Translations under genes and position numbers: made by a program
Source of the DNA: CAVSEK01 sp963726975
GTDB lineage: Bacteria > Actinomycetota > Actinomycetes > Mycobacteriales > SCTD01
Direction: 5' to 3'
DNA: 64,000 bases
Assembly (NCBI GenBank): GCA_963726975.1
Contig: CAVSEK010000004.1
Span: forward strand, 620,001 to 684,000
Notes under the pieces: model-generated
What the model was told of the DNA's origin: nothing
What the model saw: the letters and a program-made list of their open reading frames with translations, nothing else
Database searches by the model: none
Part shown: positions 42,250 through 50,297 of the stretch, in pieces
Position numbering within the stretch: the stretch's first letter is position 1
Layout: every line of letters begins with the position of its first letter

Positions 42250-43349
42250 TCAGGCCGCACGGCGAGCGGTCCCGGCACGAGCTCGGCGACCAGCCGGTCG
42301 GCGAGCTGCGCGAGCGGCCCGCGCGCCGAGCGCCCGGGCGGCTCGCCCCGGTCCAGGGCCGCGTCGAGGCCGGGCTCCGGGCGGAGCAGCCCCGCCAGCG
42401 GCAGGCCGAGGGCCCGCGCCAGGTCGGGACCCCGCAGCCCGCCCGGGGCCGGGCCGCGCACGACCAGCCGCACGTCGGGACAGACCAGCCCGACCGCGGC
42501 CGCGACCCGGCAGGCCGCCGCGGCCGCGCGCACCTCCGCGGGGACGACGAGCAGTGTCGTCCGCGCCGCGGCCAGCGCGGCCCGGGCGGCGTCGCCCGGC
42601 GCCCGGGGCAGGTCGACCACGACGAGCTCGGCCGTCCGCCGCCCGGCCTCGAGGACCGCGGTCACCGCCTCGACCGGCAGCGCGCCGGGCGAGCCCCGGT
42701 CGCAGGAGAGCACCGACAGCCCGGCCATCCGGGGCAGGGCCGACGCCAGCGGGGTCGCCGGCAGCCGCCCCCGGGCGCCGGCGAGGTCGGTCCAGCGCAG
42801 CCCCCGGTCGGCCTCGGCGCCGAAGACGAGGTCGATCCCCCCGCCGAGCGGGTCGGCGTCGACGAGCAGGACCTCGCGCCCGGCCCGCGCGCCCGCGGTC
42901 GCCAGCGCGCAGGACAGGACCGTCGCACCGGCGCCGCCCCGCCCGCCGACCACGGCGAGCACCACCCCGTCGGGCGGCTCCTCGACCACCTCGACGAGGC
43001 GACCCACGAGCCGGTCCTCGTCGTCCGGCAGGTGCAGCACCGCCTCGGCCCCGAGCTCGACCCCGACGACCCACACCCCCGGGTCGTCCGCGTCGGCGCC
43101 CAGCAGCAGCACGCCCGGTCGCCGCGGCAGGCGGGCCCGGGCGCACGCCTCGGCCGCGTCCCGCCCGACGACGACGCACGGCGCCTCGGCCCAGCCGCGC
43201 CGGGCGCCGGCGGCGCTCTCGGCGACGTCGACCTCGACACCGGCCGCCGCTGCCACGCGCAGCAGCTCCTCCAGCAGGTCGGGCTCGGCCGTGACGAGCA
43301 GGGGGCGGCGGGGCGGGGAGGTCACCGGGCGGCGGGGCGGGGAGGTCAC
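42250..43349 (-). CDS. ssd: CpaE/Ssd-like MinD-family ATPase of the pilus cluster
   Basis: About 365 residues. The N-terminal receiver-like domain (LLVTAEPDLLEELLRVAAAAG) is followed by a ParA/MinD ATPase with deviant P-loop VVGGRGGAGATVLSCALA, VLLVDADPLGGGIDLVFG and VVVDLPR. In Mycobacterium Ssd affects septation; in Tad loci CpaE homologues place the pilus. Two in-frame GTG starts (43349, 43325) lie in a 24-base tandem duplication. The 3' end is unclear: in the main frame no stop occurs before tadA, and a TGA at 42250 is reached only after a one-base change in a G run near 42260. Confidence 0.8.
43302..43349 (+). repeat. 24-base tandem duplication containing the ssd start codon
   Basis: Two adjacent copies of a G-rich 24-base unit ending GGTCAC give the minus-strand gene two in-frame GTG starts, each followed by codons for TSPPRRP. 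Either could be used; the duplication adds eight residues. Confidence 0.75.
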
Positions 43350-43720
43350 GGGGCGGCTCCGGCGGCGGGCACCACCCGTCGTGGTGCGCTGCCGGCACGC
43401 TGTCCGAGCCGGCCGCTGCGCCGGTCGCCGCGTCCCCAGCCCGCCCGGCTGTCCACAGCGGGCTGCCCACCGCTGGACAGCGCGCCGCCGGACAGACCCG
43501 CGCAGCAGCTGTGACGGTCAGGACCCGGCGGACAGCCCCGGGACGACGACGACCCCCGCCGGGGGGGTGGCGGGGGTCGTCAGGCGTCCGGCTCCGGGGG
43601 GGTCGAGCCGGACCCGTCGCGCGGCGCGCACTGCGCACGGCGCTCGGGGTCCAGTGTGACCCGCGAGCCGCACCGGCAAACCCGACCACGGCGTCCCGGC
43701 CGGCCGTACCCTGCCCTGCT
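43350..43720. other. Divergent intergenic region with inverted repeats
   Basis: No gene is supported in these 371 bases between ssd (minus) and the HAD-IB gene (plus). They hold two inverted repeats. One at about 43447-43480 has arms CTGTCC...AGCGG and CCGCT-GGACAG. The other at 43548-43581 has a perfect 13-base stem (GACGACCCCCGCC) and a G-rich eight-base loop. A TACCCT box at 43707-43712 lies eight bases before the HAD-IB GTG, which fits leaderless transcription of that gene. Confidence 0.6.
43548..43581. terminator. Terminator-like 13-base-pair hairpin
   Basis: Perfect stem GACGACCCCCGCC with its complement around a loop GGGGGGGT. Its place between divergent genes is odd for a terminator, since nothing supported should be transcribed into it; it could limit antisense transcripts or be a regulatory structure. 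Confidence 0.5.
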
Positions 43721-44506
43721 GTGGCGTCCGCGGCGTTCTTCGACCTCGACAAGACGGTCATCGCCAAGTCGAGCACGCTCGCGTTCAGCAAGCCCTTCTA
43801 CCGCGGCGGCCTGGTCAACCGCCGCGCGGTGCTGAAGAGCTCGTTCGCGCAGTTCGTCTACCTGCTGCAGGGGGCGGACGAGGACTCGATGGACCGGATG
43901 CGCGACTACCTCAAGGCGCTGTGCGCCGGCTGGCCGGTCGAGACGGTCAACGCGATCGTGGCCGAGACGCTGCACGAGCTCATCGACCCGATGGTCTACG
44001 CCGAGGCGGTCGCGCTGTTCGACGAGCACCACGCCGCCGGGCGCGACGTCGTCATCGTGTCCAGCAGCGGCGAGGAGGTCGTCGGGCCGATCGGCGCGAT
44101 GCTCGGCGTCGACCACGTCATCGCCACCCGGATGGTCGTGGCGGACGGCAGGTACACCGGCGACATCGACTTCTACGCGTACGGCCCGGGCAAGGCCGAG
44201 GCGGTCCGGGCGCTCGCCGACGAGCGCGGCTACGACCTCGGGCAGTCCTGGGCCTACAGCGACTCGTTCACCGACCTGCCGATGCTCGAGGCGGTCGGCA
44301 ACCCGGTCGCGGTCAACCCCGACAAGGCGCTGCGCCGCCACGCCGCCGAGGTCGGGTGGCGGCTGCGGGAGTTCCGCCGCCCGGTGCGCATGCGCGACCG
44401 GCTGCCCAAGGTCCCGGCGCCGCCCGGACCGCCGCTGGCCTACGCCGCCGCCGCTGCGGGCGTCGCGGGCCTGGCCTGGTGGGCGTCGCGACCCCGCCGA
44501 CCCTGA
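43721..44506 (+). CDS. HAD-IB family hydrolase (Rv3661/SCO3558 type)
   Basis: A 261-residue phosphatase-like protein of the PSP-type HAD superfamily. Motif I FFDLDKTV (catalytic aspartates), motif II VIVSSSGE, motif III with GPGKAEAV and motif IV AYSDSFTDLPMLEAVGN are all intact. A C-terminal hydrophobic segment (LAYAAAAAGVAGLAWWAS) suggests membrane tethering. The orthologous gene is placed between ssd and a conserved small RNA in other actinobacteria and is linked to morphological differentiation in Streptomyces. Start is the GTG at 43721, probably leaderless. Confidence 0.92.
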   Translation: MASAAFFDLDKTVIAKSSTLAFSKPFYRGGLVNRRAVLKSSFAQFVYLLQGADEDSMDRMRDYLKALCAGWPVETVNAIVAETLHELIDPMVYAEAVALFDEHHAAGRDVVIVSSSGEEVVGPIGAMLGVDHVIATRMVVADGRYTGDIDFYAYGPGKAEAVRALADERGYDLGQSWAYSDSFTDLPMLEAVGNPVAVNPDKALRRHAAEVGWRLREFRRPVRMRDRLPKVPAPPGPPLAYAAAAAGVAGLAWWASRPRRP

Positions 44507-44510
44507 CCGG

Positions 44511-44526
44511 TGTGACACGGGTCACA
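44511..44526 (+). promoter_or_regulatory. Perfect Crp/GlxR-type operator
   Basis: TGTGACACGGGTCACA fits the actinobacterial Crp/GlxR consensus TGTGA-N6-TCACA with no mismatch. It lies five bases after the HAD-IB stop, centred about 52 bases before the predicted small-RNA start, a spacing suited to activation. A crp gene is present at 56045-56719. Confidence 0.75.
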
Positions 44527-44535
44527 GGAAAGCGC

Positions 44536-44564
44536 TTGACCCCGGCCCTCGCCAGGCGTACGAA
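44536..44564 (+). promoter_or_regulatory. Predicted promoter of the candidate small RNA
   Basis: TTGACC (44536-44541) and TACGAA (44559-44564) are separated by 17 bases, resembling a housekeeping-sigma promoter; the last base of the -10 box is not the usual T. Transcription would start at about 44571, reading away from the HAD-IB gene with no coding gene on that strand for over 1.1 kb. Confidence 0.6.
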
Positions 44565-44570
44565 GGACGC

Positions 44571-44766
44571 ACGGACCACCGCCAGCGGGCGGACGACGTT
44601 CCCTCCGACGGCGGTCCGTGCGCACGACCCGAGCACCCACGTGCGACCAGCCGCGCGACGGCACGTCGAGCGGGCCCCAGGCCCGGGACGACGATGATGT
44701 GTGCACGCATGGTCACTCGAGCCCTGCGCATGGCGACGGCGTCCCGCCCCCGGGCGGGGCGCCGTC
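44571..44766 (+). ncRNA. Candidate Ms1/MTS2823/scr3559-type small RNA
   Basis: The position between the HAD-IB hydrolase and the Fic-like 'oxidoreductase' gene is where Mycobacterium has Ms1 (MTS2823) and Streptomyces has scr3559, an abundant RNA that binds RNA polymerase core in place of 6S RNA. Here the interval has its own promoter, then dense potential structure. GCACGGA...CCGCC pairs with GGCGG-TCCGTGC (44569-44621), with further small hairpins (CGACG-GCA-CGTCG, CGGGCC-CCA-GGCCCG), ending in a strong hairpin at 44735-44766. No convincing ORF or ribosome site is present. The assignment rests on synteny and structure, not on sequence identity I could test; ends are approximate. Confidence 0.62.
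44735..44766. terminator. Hairpin terminator between the small RNA and the Fic-like gene
   Basis: GACGGCG pairs with CGCCGTC outside an inner CCCGCC/GGCGGG stem, giving about 14 pairs including one T-G, with a four-base loop. No T-tract follows. It could end the plus-strand small RNA and also the minus-strand Fic-like gene, whose stop is 43 bases away. Confidence 0.65.
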
Positions 44767-44808
44767 CCGCCGTGCGGCGGACCGGCCAGCACGAGGGCGT
44801 CGACCGGC

Positions 44809-45651
44809 TCAGGCGCGCGGGGTCTCGCGCACCAGCGCCTCGCAGACCGCCCGGCCCTCGCGCGCGCCGAGCCCGACCGCCCGGGCGCAGTGCACCAGCC
44901 AGGTGGCGACCCCGTCGGGCCCGCCGGTGACGTAGGCGTGCGCGGCCTCGGCGTACTCGTGCTCGAGCTCGGCGTGCCCCACCTCCGGCGCGGACACCGC
45001 CTTGGGGTCCAGCCCGCGGTCGACGAGCACGAGCCGGGCCGCCGCGCGGGCCACCAGACCGTCGGCCACGCCGAACGCCCGCAGCGCCAGCAGCTCGCCG
45101 TGGACCACCCCCGCCACGACGACGGCCGGGGCCTGCGTGGACAGCAGCACCCGCGACAGCCCGTCGAGCCGCGCGGCGACCTCCAGCGGGTCGGGCGCCG
45201 CCCCGAGCCCGAGCGGGTCGTCGTACGCCGCGCCCGCCGCCCGCGGCCGCCCGAGCTGCTCGCGGTCCTCGACCAGGTCGCCGGCGGCGAGCACGTGCAG
45301 CCGCGCGAGCGCCTGCGCCGGGGAGCGCCGCCACGAGCCGAGCACCTGCCCGAGGTCGGCGTGCAGCCGTACGGCGGCCTGCACCACCGCGCCGCGTCGG
45401 GCGTCGCGGTCGTGCGGCTCGACCGTGCTGCCGGTCATCAGCTGGCCGCGGAGCCGCTCCAGCTCGATGCCGGCGCCCTCGAGCTGTGCGGAGGCCCGGG
45501 CCCCGCGCAGCGCGCTCTCGGCCGTCACCTCGGCCGAGCGGCGGCGCAGCACCCGGTGGCCGAGCAGCCCGTCCACGTCGGCCCGGGCCGCGGCCACGGC
45601 GTCCGCGACGCCGGGCAGGTCGAGCAGCGGCGCGAGGGGGTCGGCGGGCAC
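44809..45651 (-). CDS. Fic-like protein with degenerate active site (Rv3662c type)
   Basis: A 280-residue protein commonly labelled 'oxidoreductase' in actinobacterial genomes. The helical layout matches Fic proteins: an inhibitory-like N-terminal region (ARASAQLEGAGIELERLRGQL), ARLHVLAAGDLV, and a segment VVHGELLALRAFGVADGLVARAAARLVL at the place of the Fic loop. The canonical HPFxxGNGRxxR is not kept (the proline, the second glycine and key arginines differ), so AMPylation is unlikely. Function unknown. Transcribed towards the candidate small RNA. Confidence 0.72.
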   Translation of the reverse strand: MPADPLAPLLDLPGVADAVAAARADVDGLLGHRVLRRRSAEVTAESALRGARASAQLEGAGIELERLRGQLMTGSTVEPHDRDARRGAVVQAAVRLHADLGQVLGSWRRSPAQALARLHVLAAGDLVEDREQLGRPRAAGAAYDDPLGLGAAPDPLEVAARLDGLSRVLLSTQAPAVVVAGVVHGELLALRAFGVADGLVARAAARLVLVDRGLDPKAVSAPEVGHAELEHEYAEAAHAYVTGGPDGVATWLVHCARAVGLGAREGRAVCEALVRETPRA

Positions 45652-45733
45652 CCGGACACGCTAGTGCTCGCCGCCGTCCACAGACCGCGGCGAGGCACCG
45701 GGCCCCGCGCCGGCGCGGGTCTAGCCTCCGGCC

Positions 45734-46930
45734 GTGGGCTCGTCCGCCGTCGTCGTCGCGGTGCTGCTCGCCGCCCTCGTCGTGCCGCTGGGCCTGCTCG
45801 CCCGCTCGCTGCGGGCCCGGCGCGCCTTCGGCACCGCGGCCGAGCGGGCGGCGCACACCGCCCTGCACGAGGCGAGCCTGGCCGGGCCGCCGCTGCGCGC
45901 CGGGCTCACCCGCGAGGCCGCCGGGCGCAGCGCCCGGCACCTGCGCGCGCTGCTCGGCAGCGCCGCCGTGAGCCTCACCGACCGGGAGGCGCTGCTGGCG
46001 TGGCACGGCGCCGGCGACGAGCACGCCGCGCAGGCCCGCCGGCTCGCGACCGAGGCACTGGCCACCGGGCGCACCACGCTCGGCACCCTCACCTGCGACG
46101 ACCCCGGCTGCCCCGTCCGCTCCGCCGTCGTCGCGCCGCTCGTCGTGGAGGACCGCGTCGTCGGCACGATCGCGGCGTACGGCACGGAGGCCGGCCCCGG
46201 CACGGTGCGCGCCGTCGGCGAGGTGGGGCGCTTCGTGGAGGGCCAGCTCGAGCTGGCCGGGCTCGACGACTCCCGGGCCCGGCTCGCCGAGGCGCAGGTG
46301 CGCGCGCTGCGGGCCCAGATCAGCCCGCACTTCGTCTACAACGCGCTGACCGCCATCGCCAGCTTCGTGCGCACCGACCCGGAGCGGGCCCGCGAGCTGC
46401 TGCTCGACTTCGCCGACTTCACGCGCTACTCCAGCCGCACCCACGGCGAGTTCACGACGCTCGCCGAGGAGCTGCGCAGCATCGACCGCTACCTGCTGCT
46501 CGAGCGGGCCCGCTTCGGCGAGCGGCTGCAGGTCACGCTGCGCATCGCCCCCGAGGTGCTGCCGGTCGCCGTGCCCTACCTGTGCCTGCAGCCGCTGGTG
46601 GAGAACGCCGTCAAGCACGGGCTCGACTCCGGGCAGCACGGCGGTCGCGGCACCGTGAGCATCGTCGCCGAGGACCACGGGCACGAGTGCACGATCTCCG
46701 TCGAGGACGACGGCGCGGGCAGCGACCCCGAGCGGGTGCGCGCCGTGCTCGCCGGCACGGCGGGCACCGACGACAGCGGCCACGACTCCCTGGGCCTCGG
46801 CAACGTCGACGCCCGGCTGCGGGCGGTCTACGGCGACGACCACGGGCTGGTCGTCGAGACGGCCCTCGGCGCCGGCACCCGGGTCACGCTGCGGGTCCCG
46901 AAGTTCACCGCCGGGGTGCGGGCCTCGTGA
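45734..46930 (+). CDS. LytS-type sensor histidine kinase
   Basis: A 398-residue kinase: one N-terminal TM helix (AVVVAVLLAALVVPLGLLARS), a GAF-like sensing region (about residues 60-175), then the His_kinase domain with phosphoacceptor ALRAQISPHFVYNALTAIASF and an HATPase with CLQPLVENAVKHG (N-box), VEDDGAG and GLGNVDARL. It would phosphorylate the LytTR regulator encoded next, overlapping by four bases (GTGA). Gene order with two SSS transporters suggests it senses a carboxylate or the transport state, as in acetate or pyruvate uptake systems. Confidence 0.92.
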   Translation: MGSSAVVVAVLLAALVVPLGLLARSLRARRAFGTAAERAAHTALHEASLAGPPLRAGLTREAAGRSARHLRALLGSAAVSLTDREALLAWHGAGDEHAAQARRLATEALATGRTTLGTLTCDDPGCPVRSAVVAPLVVEDRVVGTIAAYGTEAGPGTVRAVGEVGRFVEGQLELAGLDDSRARLAEAQVRALRAQISPHFVYNALTAIASFVRTDPERARELLLDFADFTRYSSRTHGEFTTLAEELRSIDRYLLLERARFGERLQVTLRIAPEVLPVAVPYLCLQPLVENAVKHGLDSGQHGGRGTVSIVAEDHGHECTISVEDDGAGSDPERVRAVLAGTAGTDDSGHDSLGLGNVDARLRAVYGDDHGLVVETALGAGTRVTLRVPKFTAGVRAS

Positions 46931-47664
46931 CGCTCACGGTGCTCGCCGTCGACGACGAGCCCCCGGCCCTCGACGAGCTCGCCTTCCTGCTGCGCGCCGA
47001 CCCCCGGGTCGGGGCCGTGCGCACCGCCTGCGACGCGGTCGCCGCGCTGAGGGTGCTGGAGTCCGAGCACGTCGACGCGGTCTTCCTCGACGTCCGGATG
47101 CCCGGCCTCGACGGGCTCGAGCTCGCCCGCCTGCTGGCCCGCTTCGCGCGGCCGCCGGCCGTCGTGTTCGTCACCGCCTACGACGCGGCCGTCGACGCCT
47201 TCGCCCTGCAGGCCACCGACTACCTGCTCAAGCCGCTGCGCACCGAGCGGCTGGCGGAGGCGGTGCGCCGGGTCGTCGACGCCGGCAGCGCCGAGCCCGC
47301 GCCGCCGCCCCCGGCGGAGGACGAGACCATCCCCGTCGAGCTCGCCGGCGTCACCCGCTTCGTGCCGCTGGCCGAGGTGCGCTACGTCGAGGCGCAGGGC
47401 GACTACGCCCGCCTGCACACCGCCACCGGCAGCCACCTCGTCCGGGTGCCGATGCAGGCCCTGGAGGAGCGCTGGGGGCGCGCCGGCTTCGTGCGCGTCC
47501 ACCGCTCCTACCTCGTGGCCACCGCGCACATCGGCGAGCTGCGCGTCGAGCCCGGCGGCGGGCACGCCGTCGTCGTGGGCGACCGGGTCCTGCCGGTCAG
47601 CCGCCGGCACAGCCGCGAGCTCAAGGACCGGCTGGTCCGCCGTGCCCGCCGCGAGCGCGCGTGA
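46927..47664 (+). CDS. LytTR-family response regulator
   Basis: A 245-residue regulator: receiver domain with VLAVDDEPPALDEL, phosphoacceptor Asp in VFLDVRMPGLDGLEL, and KPL switch lysine, then a proline-rich linker and a LytTR DNA-binding domain (RYVEAQGDYARLHT, FVRVHRSYLVATAHI, VLPVSRRHSRELK). Its GTG overlaps the kinase stop, and its stop overlaps the next small membrane gene. It probably controls the symporter genes that follow. Confidence 0.94.
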   Translation: MTLTVLAVDDEPPALDELAFLLRADPRVGAVRTACDAVAALRVLESEHVDAVFLDVRMPGLDGLELARLLARFARPPAVVFVTAYDAAVDAFALQATDYLLKPLRTERLAEAVRRVVDAGSAEPAPPPPAEDETIPVELAGVTRFVPLAEVRYVEAQGDYARLHTATGSHLVRVPMQALEERWGRAGFVRVHRSYLVATAHIGELRVEPGGGHAVVVGDRVLPVSRRHSRELKDRLVRRARRERA

Positions 47665-48029
47665 CCCGGCCGCCCGAGCGGGTGCGCGTCACGGCGCCGC
47701 GGGCCGTCCGCCGACCGCCCGGCCGCCCGGCCCTGCGCGCGCTGGACGAGCAGGACGTCGTCGGCGAGCTGCTCGTCCGCTCGCTGGTGCGCGCCCAGCT
47801 CGGTCTGGCGCTGCGCGTGCTCGCCGTCCTGGCCGTGCTGCTCGGCGGCCTGCCGCTGCTGTTCGCCGTCGTCCCCGGCACCCGCACCGCCTCGGCCCTC
47901 GGCCTGCCGCTGCCCTGGCTGCTGCTCGGCGTGCTCGTCCACCCGGCGCTGCTGCTCGCCGGCTGGCTGCACGTACGAGCCGCCGAGCGGCACGAGCGGG
48001 AGTTCGTCGAGCTCGTCGAGCGCTCGTGA
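47661..48029 (+). CDS. Two-TM membrane protein paired with the SSS transporter
   Basis: A 122-residue protein with two hydrophobic helices (LALRVLAVLAVLLGGLPLLFAVV and LPWLLLGVLVHPALLLAGWLHV) and charged ends. The layout, and its place immediately before a sodium/solute symporter with four-base overlaps on both sides, match the small accessory subunit (DUF485-like) seen beside ActP; sequence similarity to DUF485 is weak to the eye. Confidence 0.75.
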   Translation: MTRPPERVRVTAPRAVRRPPGRPALRALDEQDVVGELLVRSLVRAQLGLALRVLAVLAVLLGGLPLLFAVVPGTRTASALGLPLPWLLLGVLVHPALLLAGWLHVRAAERHEREFVELVERS

Positions 48030-49798
48030 GCAGCGCTCCCGCGGCCGCGCTCCGGACGGCGCTGCCCGGCGGCCTGGGCGACGGCGCCGTCCCGTACGAC
48101 GTGGCGGCGGTCGCCCTCGTCGTGCTCGCGACGGTCGCCGTCGGCGCGTACGGCCTGCGCCTGGCCCGCACGACGAGCGACTTCCTCGTGGCCAGCCGCA
48201 GCGTCGGGCCGCTGTGGGGCGCGAGCGCGATCGGCGGGGAGTACCTGTCGGCGGCGAGCGTGCTCGGCGTGGCCGGGCTGGTCCTCGCCCACGGCGTCGA
48301 CGCGCTCTGGTACCCCGTCGGCTTCGTGGCGGGCTACCTCGTGCTCCTGCTGCTCGTCGCCGCGCCGCTGCGGCGCTCGGGGGCCGGCACGGTGCCCGAC
48401 TTCGCCGAGGCCCGGCTGGCGAGCCCGGCCCTGCGCCGGCTGGCCAGCGTGCTCGTCCTCGGCATCGGCCTGCTCTACCTCGTGCCGCAGCTGCAGGGCG
48501 CCGGGCTGACGCTGCGCGCCACGACCGGAGCACCCACCTGGCTGGGCGCGGTCGTCGTCGCGGTCGTCGTCGTCGTCAACGTGGCCGGCGGCGGGATGCG
48601 CAGCGCCACCTTCGTCCAGGCGTTCCAGTACTGGCTCAAGCTCACCGCGCTCGGCGTCCCCGCGCTGGTGCTCGTCCTGGCGTGGCGGGCCGACGGGGCC
48701 CCGTCGCCGGCGGGCCCCCAGCCGCCGGTCTTCCGCGAGGCGACCACGGTGCGCCTCGACGCGGCGGTGCGCGTCGAGGTCGAGGGCAGCGTCCCCGTCG
48801 TCCTGGACGGCCGGCCGGCCGTGCTGACCGGCGGGGTGGAGCTGCCCGCCGGCAGCCGCCTGGAGTTCGCCGCCGGCGCCGCGGTGCCGCACGTCGCCGG
48901 GCTCGCGCCGGCGCGCGGCAGCGACTGGGCGCGGCCGCTGTCCGGGGCCGGCGGGCTCGACCACCCGCTGTACGCCACCTACGCCCTCGCGCTCGGCATC
49001 TTCCTGGGCACCCTGGGCCTGCCGCACGTGCTCGTGCGGTTCTCCACCAGCCCCGACGGCCCGGCGGCCCGGCGCACGACGCTCGTCGTCCTGCTGCTGC
49101 TCGGCGTCTTCTACCTGCTCCCCACCGCGTACGGCGCGCTCGGCCGCCTCTACGCGCCGCAGCTGCTGCTCACCGGGCAGACCGACGCCGTCGTGCTCAC
49201 CCTGCCCGGGGCCCTCGTCGGCGGCACCGCCGGCCGGCTGCTGGAGGCGCTCGTCGTGGCCGGGGCCTTCGCGGCGTTCCTGTCCACCTCGTCGGGGCTG
49301 CTCGTCTCGACCGCGGGCGTGCTCGTGCGCGACGTGCTGCGCGGGACGGTGCGCGACTTCCGCCGGGGCGCGGTGCTCTGCGGTGCCCTCGCCCTGGGCC
49401 TCGCGCTGCTGGCGACCCGCCTGCCGGTCGGCCAGGTCGTCGGGCTGGCCTTCGCCCTGGCGGCGTCGACGTTCTGCCCGCTGCTCGTGCTCGGCATCTG
49501 GTGGCGCGGCCTCACGGCCCCGGGGGCGATCGCGGGGCTGCTCGCCGGCGGCGGCCTGGCCACCGGCGCCGTCCTCGCGACGCTCGCCGGCGCCGTCACG
49601 AGCGGCTGGCCCGCGGCGCTGCTCGCCCAGCCCGCGGCCTGGACCGTGCCGGTGGGCTTCGCCGTGATGGTCGGCGGCTCGCTGCTCACCCGCGACCGGG
49701 TGCCCCGCGACGTCGGCCGCACCATGCTGGCCCTGCACGCGCCGGAGGCGCTGGGTCTGCTGCGCGCGGCCGCCCGCGACCAGGTCCGCGACCGCTGA
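48026..49798 (+). CDS. Sodium/solute symporter (ActP-like) with extracytoplasmic insertion
   Basis: A 590-residue SSS-family transporter with about 13 helices. Hallmarks: FLVASRSVGPLWGASAIGGEYLSAASVLGVAGL near the N-terminus, GGGMRSATFVQAFQYWLK, LGTLGLPHVLVRFSTSP, and FAAFLSTSSGLLVSTAGVLVRD in the core. Between about residues 215 and 310 there is an extra beta-rich, probably external segment (VEGSVPVVLDGRPAVLTGG) not typical of ActP. Substrate unknown; acetate or another short carboxylate is likely from context. GTG start coupled to the upstream gene. Confidence 0.88.
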   Translation: MSSAPAAALRTALPGGLGDGAVPYDVAAVALVVLATVAVGAYGLRLARTTSDFLVASRSVGPLWGASAIGGEYLSAASVLGVAGLVLAHGVDALWYPVGFVAGYLVLLLLVAAPLRRSGAGTVPDFAEARLASPALRRLASVLVLGIGLLYLVPQLQGAGLTLRATTGAPTWLGAVVVAVVVVVNVAGGGMRSATFVQAFQYWLKLTALGVPALVLVLAWRADGAPSPAGPQPPVFREATTVRLDAAVRVEVEGSVPVVLDGRPAVLTGGVELPAGSRLEFAAGAAVPHVAGLAPARGSDWARPLSGAGGLDHPLYATYALALGIFLGTLGLPHVLVRFSTSPDGPAARRTTLVVLLLLGVFYLLPTAYGALGRLYAPQLLLTGQTDAVVLTLPGALVGGTAGRLLEALVVAGAFAAFLSTSSGLLVSTAGVLVRDVLRGTVRDFRRGAVLCGALALGLALLATRLPVGQVVGLAFALAASTFCPLLVLGIWWRGLTAPGAIAGLLAGGGLATGAVLATLAGAVTSGWPAALLAQPAAWTVPVGFAVMVGGSLLTRDRVPRDVGRTMLALHAPEALGLLRAAARDQVRDR

Positions 49799-49888
49799 CC
49801 GACCGCTCGTCGCACGCCGCGCACCGTTCGTCGCAGCGCCGCCGCGTCCCGACGACCCTCTGCTGCCCCGGCCCCGCCGCTCTGGCAC

Positions 49889-49904
49889 GGTGACCGGCGT
49901 CACA
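49889..49904 (+). promoter_or_regulatory. Crp/GlxR-type operator before the DUF485-actP operon
   Basis: GGTGACCGGCGTCACA matches TGTGA-N6-TCACA with one mismatch (first T). It is centred 35 bases before the DUF485 start codon in a 133-base gap, so binding could activate or repress depending on the transcription start, which I cannot place. Confidence 0.6.
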
Positions 49905-49931
49905 CGGCGTGACCGCTTCGACAGGAGGACC

Positions 49932-50297
49932 GTGAGCACCCTCGACAGCCCGGGCGGCGGACGCGGGAGCGACCGCGTCTCCGCGCCCGACCCCACCTGG
50001 GAGCAGACCCAGGCGACCCCGGAGTTCCAGGAGCTGCGCCGCAAGCTGCGCCGCTTCGTCTTCCCCGCGACCGCGGCCTTCCTGGCGTGGTACCTGCTCT
50101 ACGTCGTGATGTCCGGCTACGCCCGCGGGTTCATGGACACCAAGCTGGCCGGCAACATCAACGTGGCCTACGTCTTCGGGCTGCTGCAGTTCCTCTCGAC
50201 CTTCGGCATCGCCTACCTCTACTCCCGCTACGCCGACAAGCAGCTCGACCCCGACGCCGACGCCATCCGCTCCCGCCTCGAGGACGGCCCCCGATGA
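49932..50297 (+). CDS. DUF485 family membrane protein
   Basis: A 121-residue protein with two TM helices: FVFPATAAFLAWYLLYVVMSGYA and VAYVFGLLQFLSTFGIAYLY, plus the family's FMDTKLAGNINV loop. DUF485 proteins accompany ActP acetate permeases. I chose the GTG at 49932 because AGGAGG lies five bases upstream; the open frame begins earlier, within the operator. Its stop overlaps the actP ATG by four bases. Confidence 0.92.
   Translation: MSTLDSPGGGRGSDRVSAPDPTWEQTQATPEFQELRRKLRRFVFPATAAFLAWYLLYVVMSGYARGFMDTKLAGNINVAYVFGLLQFLSTFGIAYLYSRYADKQLDPDADAIRSRLEDGPR

Noticed and set aside
37686..43514. Plus-strand frame of 1942 codons opposite the tad cluster
   Set aside because: Composition is Pro/Arg/Ala low complexity, and the minus strand carries intact Tad domains throughout; the frame is open only because stops are rare at this GC content.
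44694..44930. Small plus-strand ORF inside the candidate small RNA
   Set aside because: It has no ribosome-binding site, is very arginine-rich and runs through the terminator hairpin into the antisense of the Fic-like gene.
44522..46843. Minus-strand frame of 773 codons across the small RNA, Fic-like gene and histidine kinase
   Set aside because: It is antisense or out of frame to genes with clear domains and has shadow-type composition.
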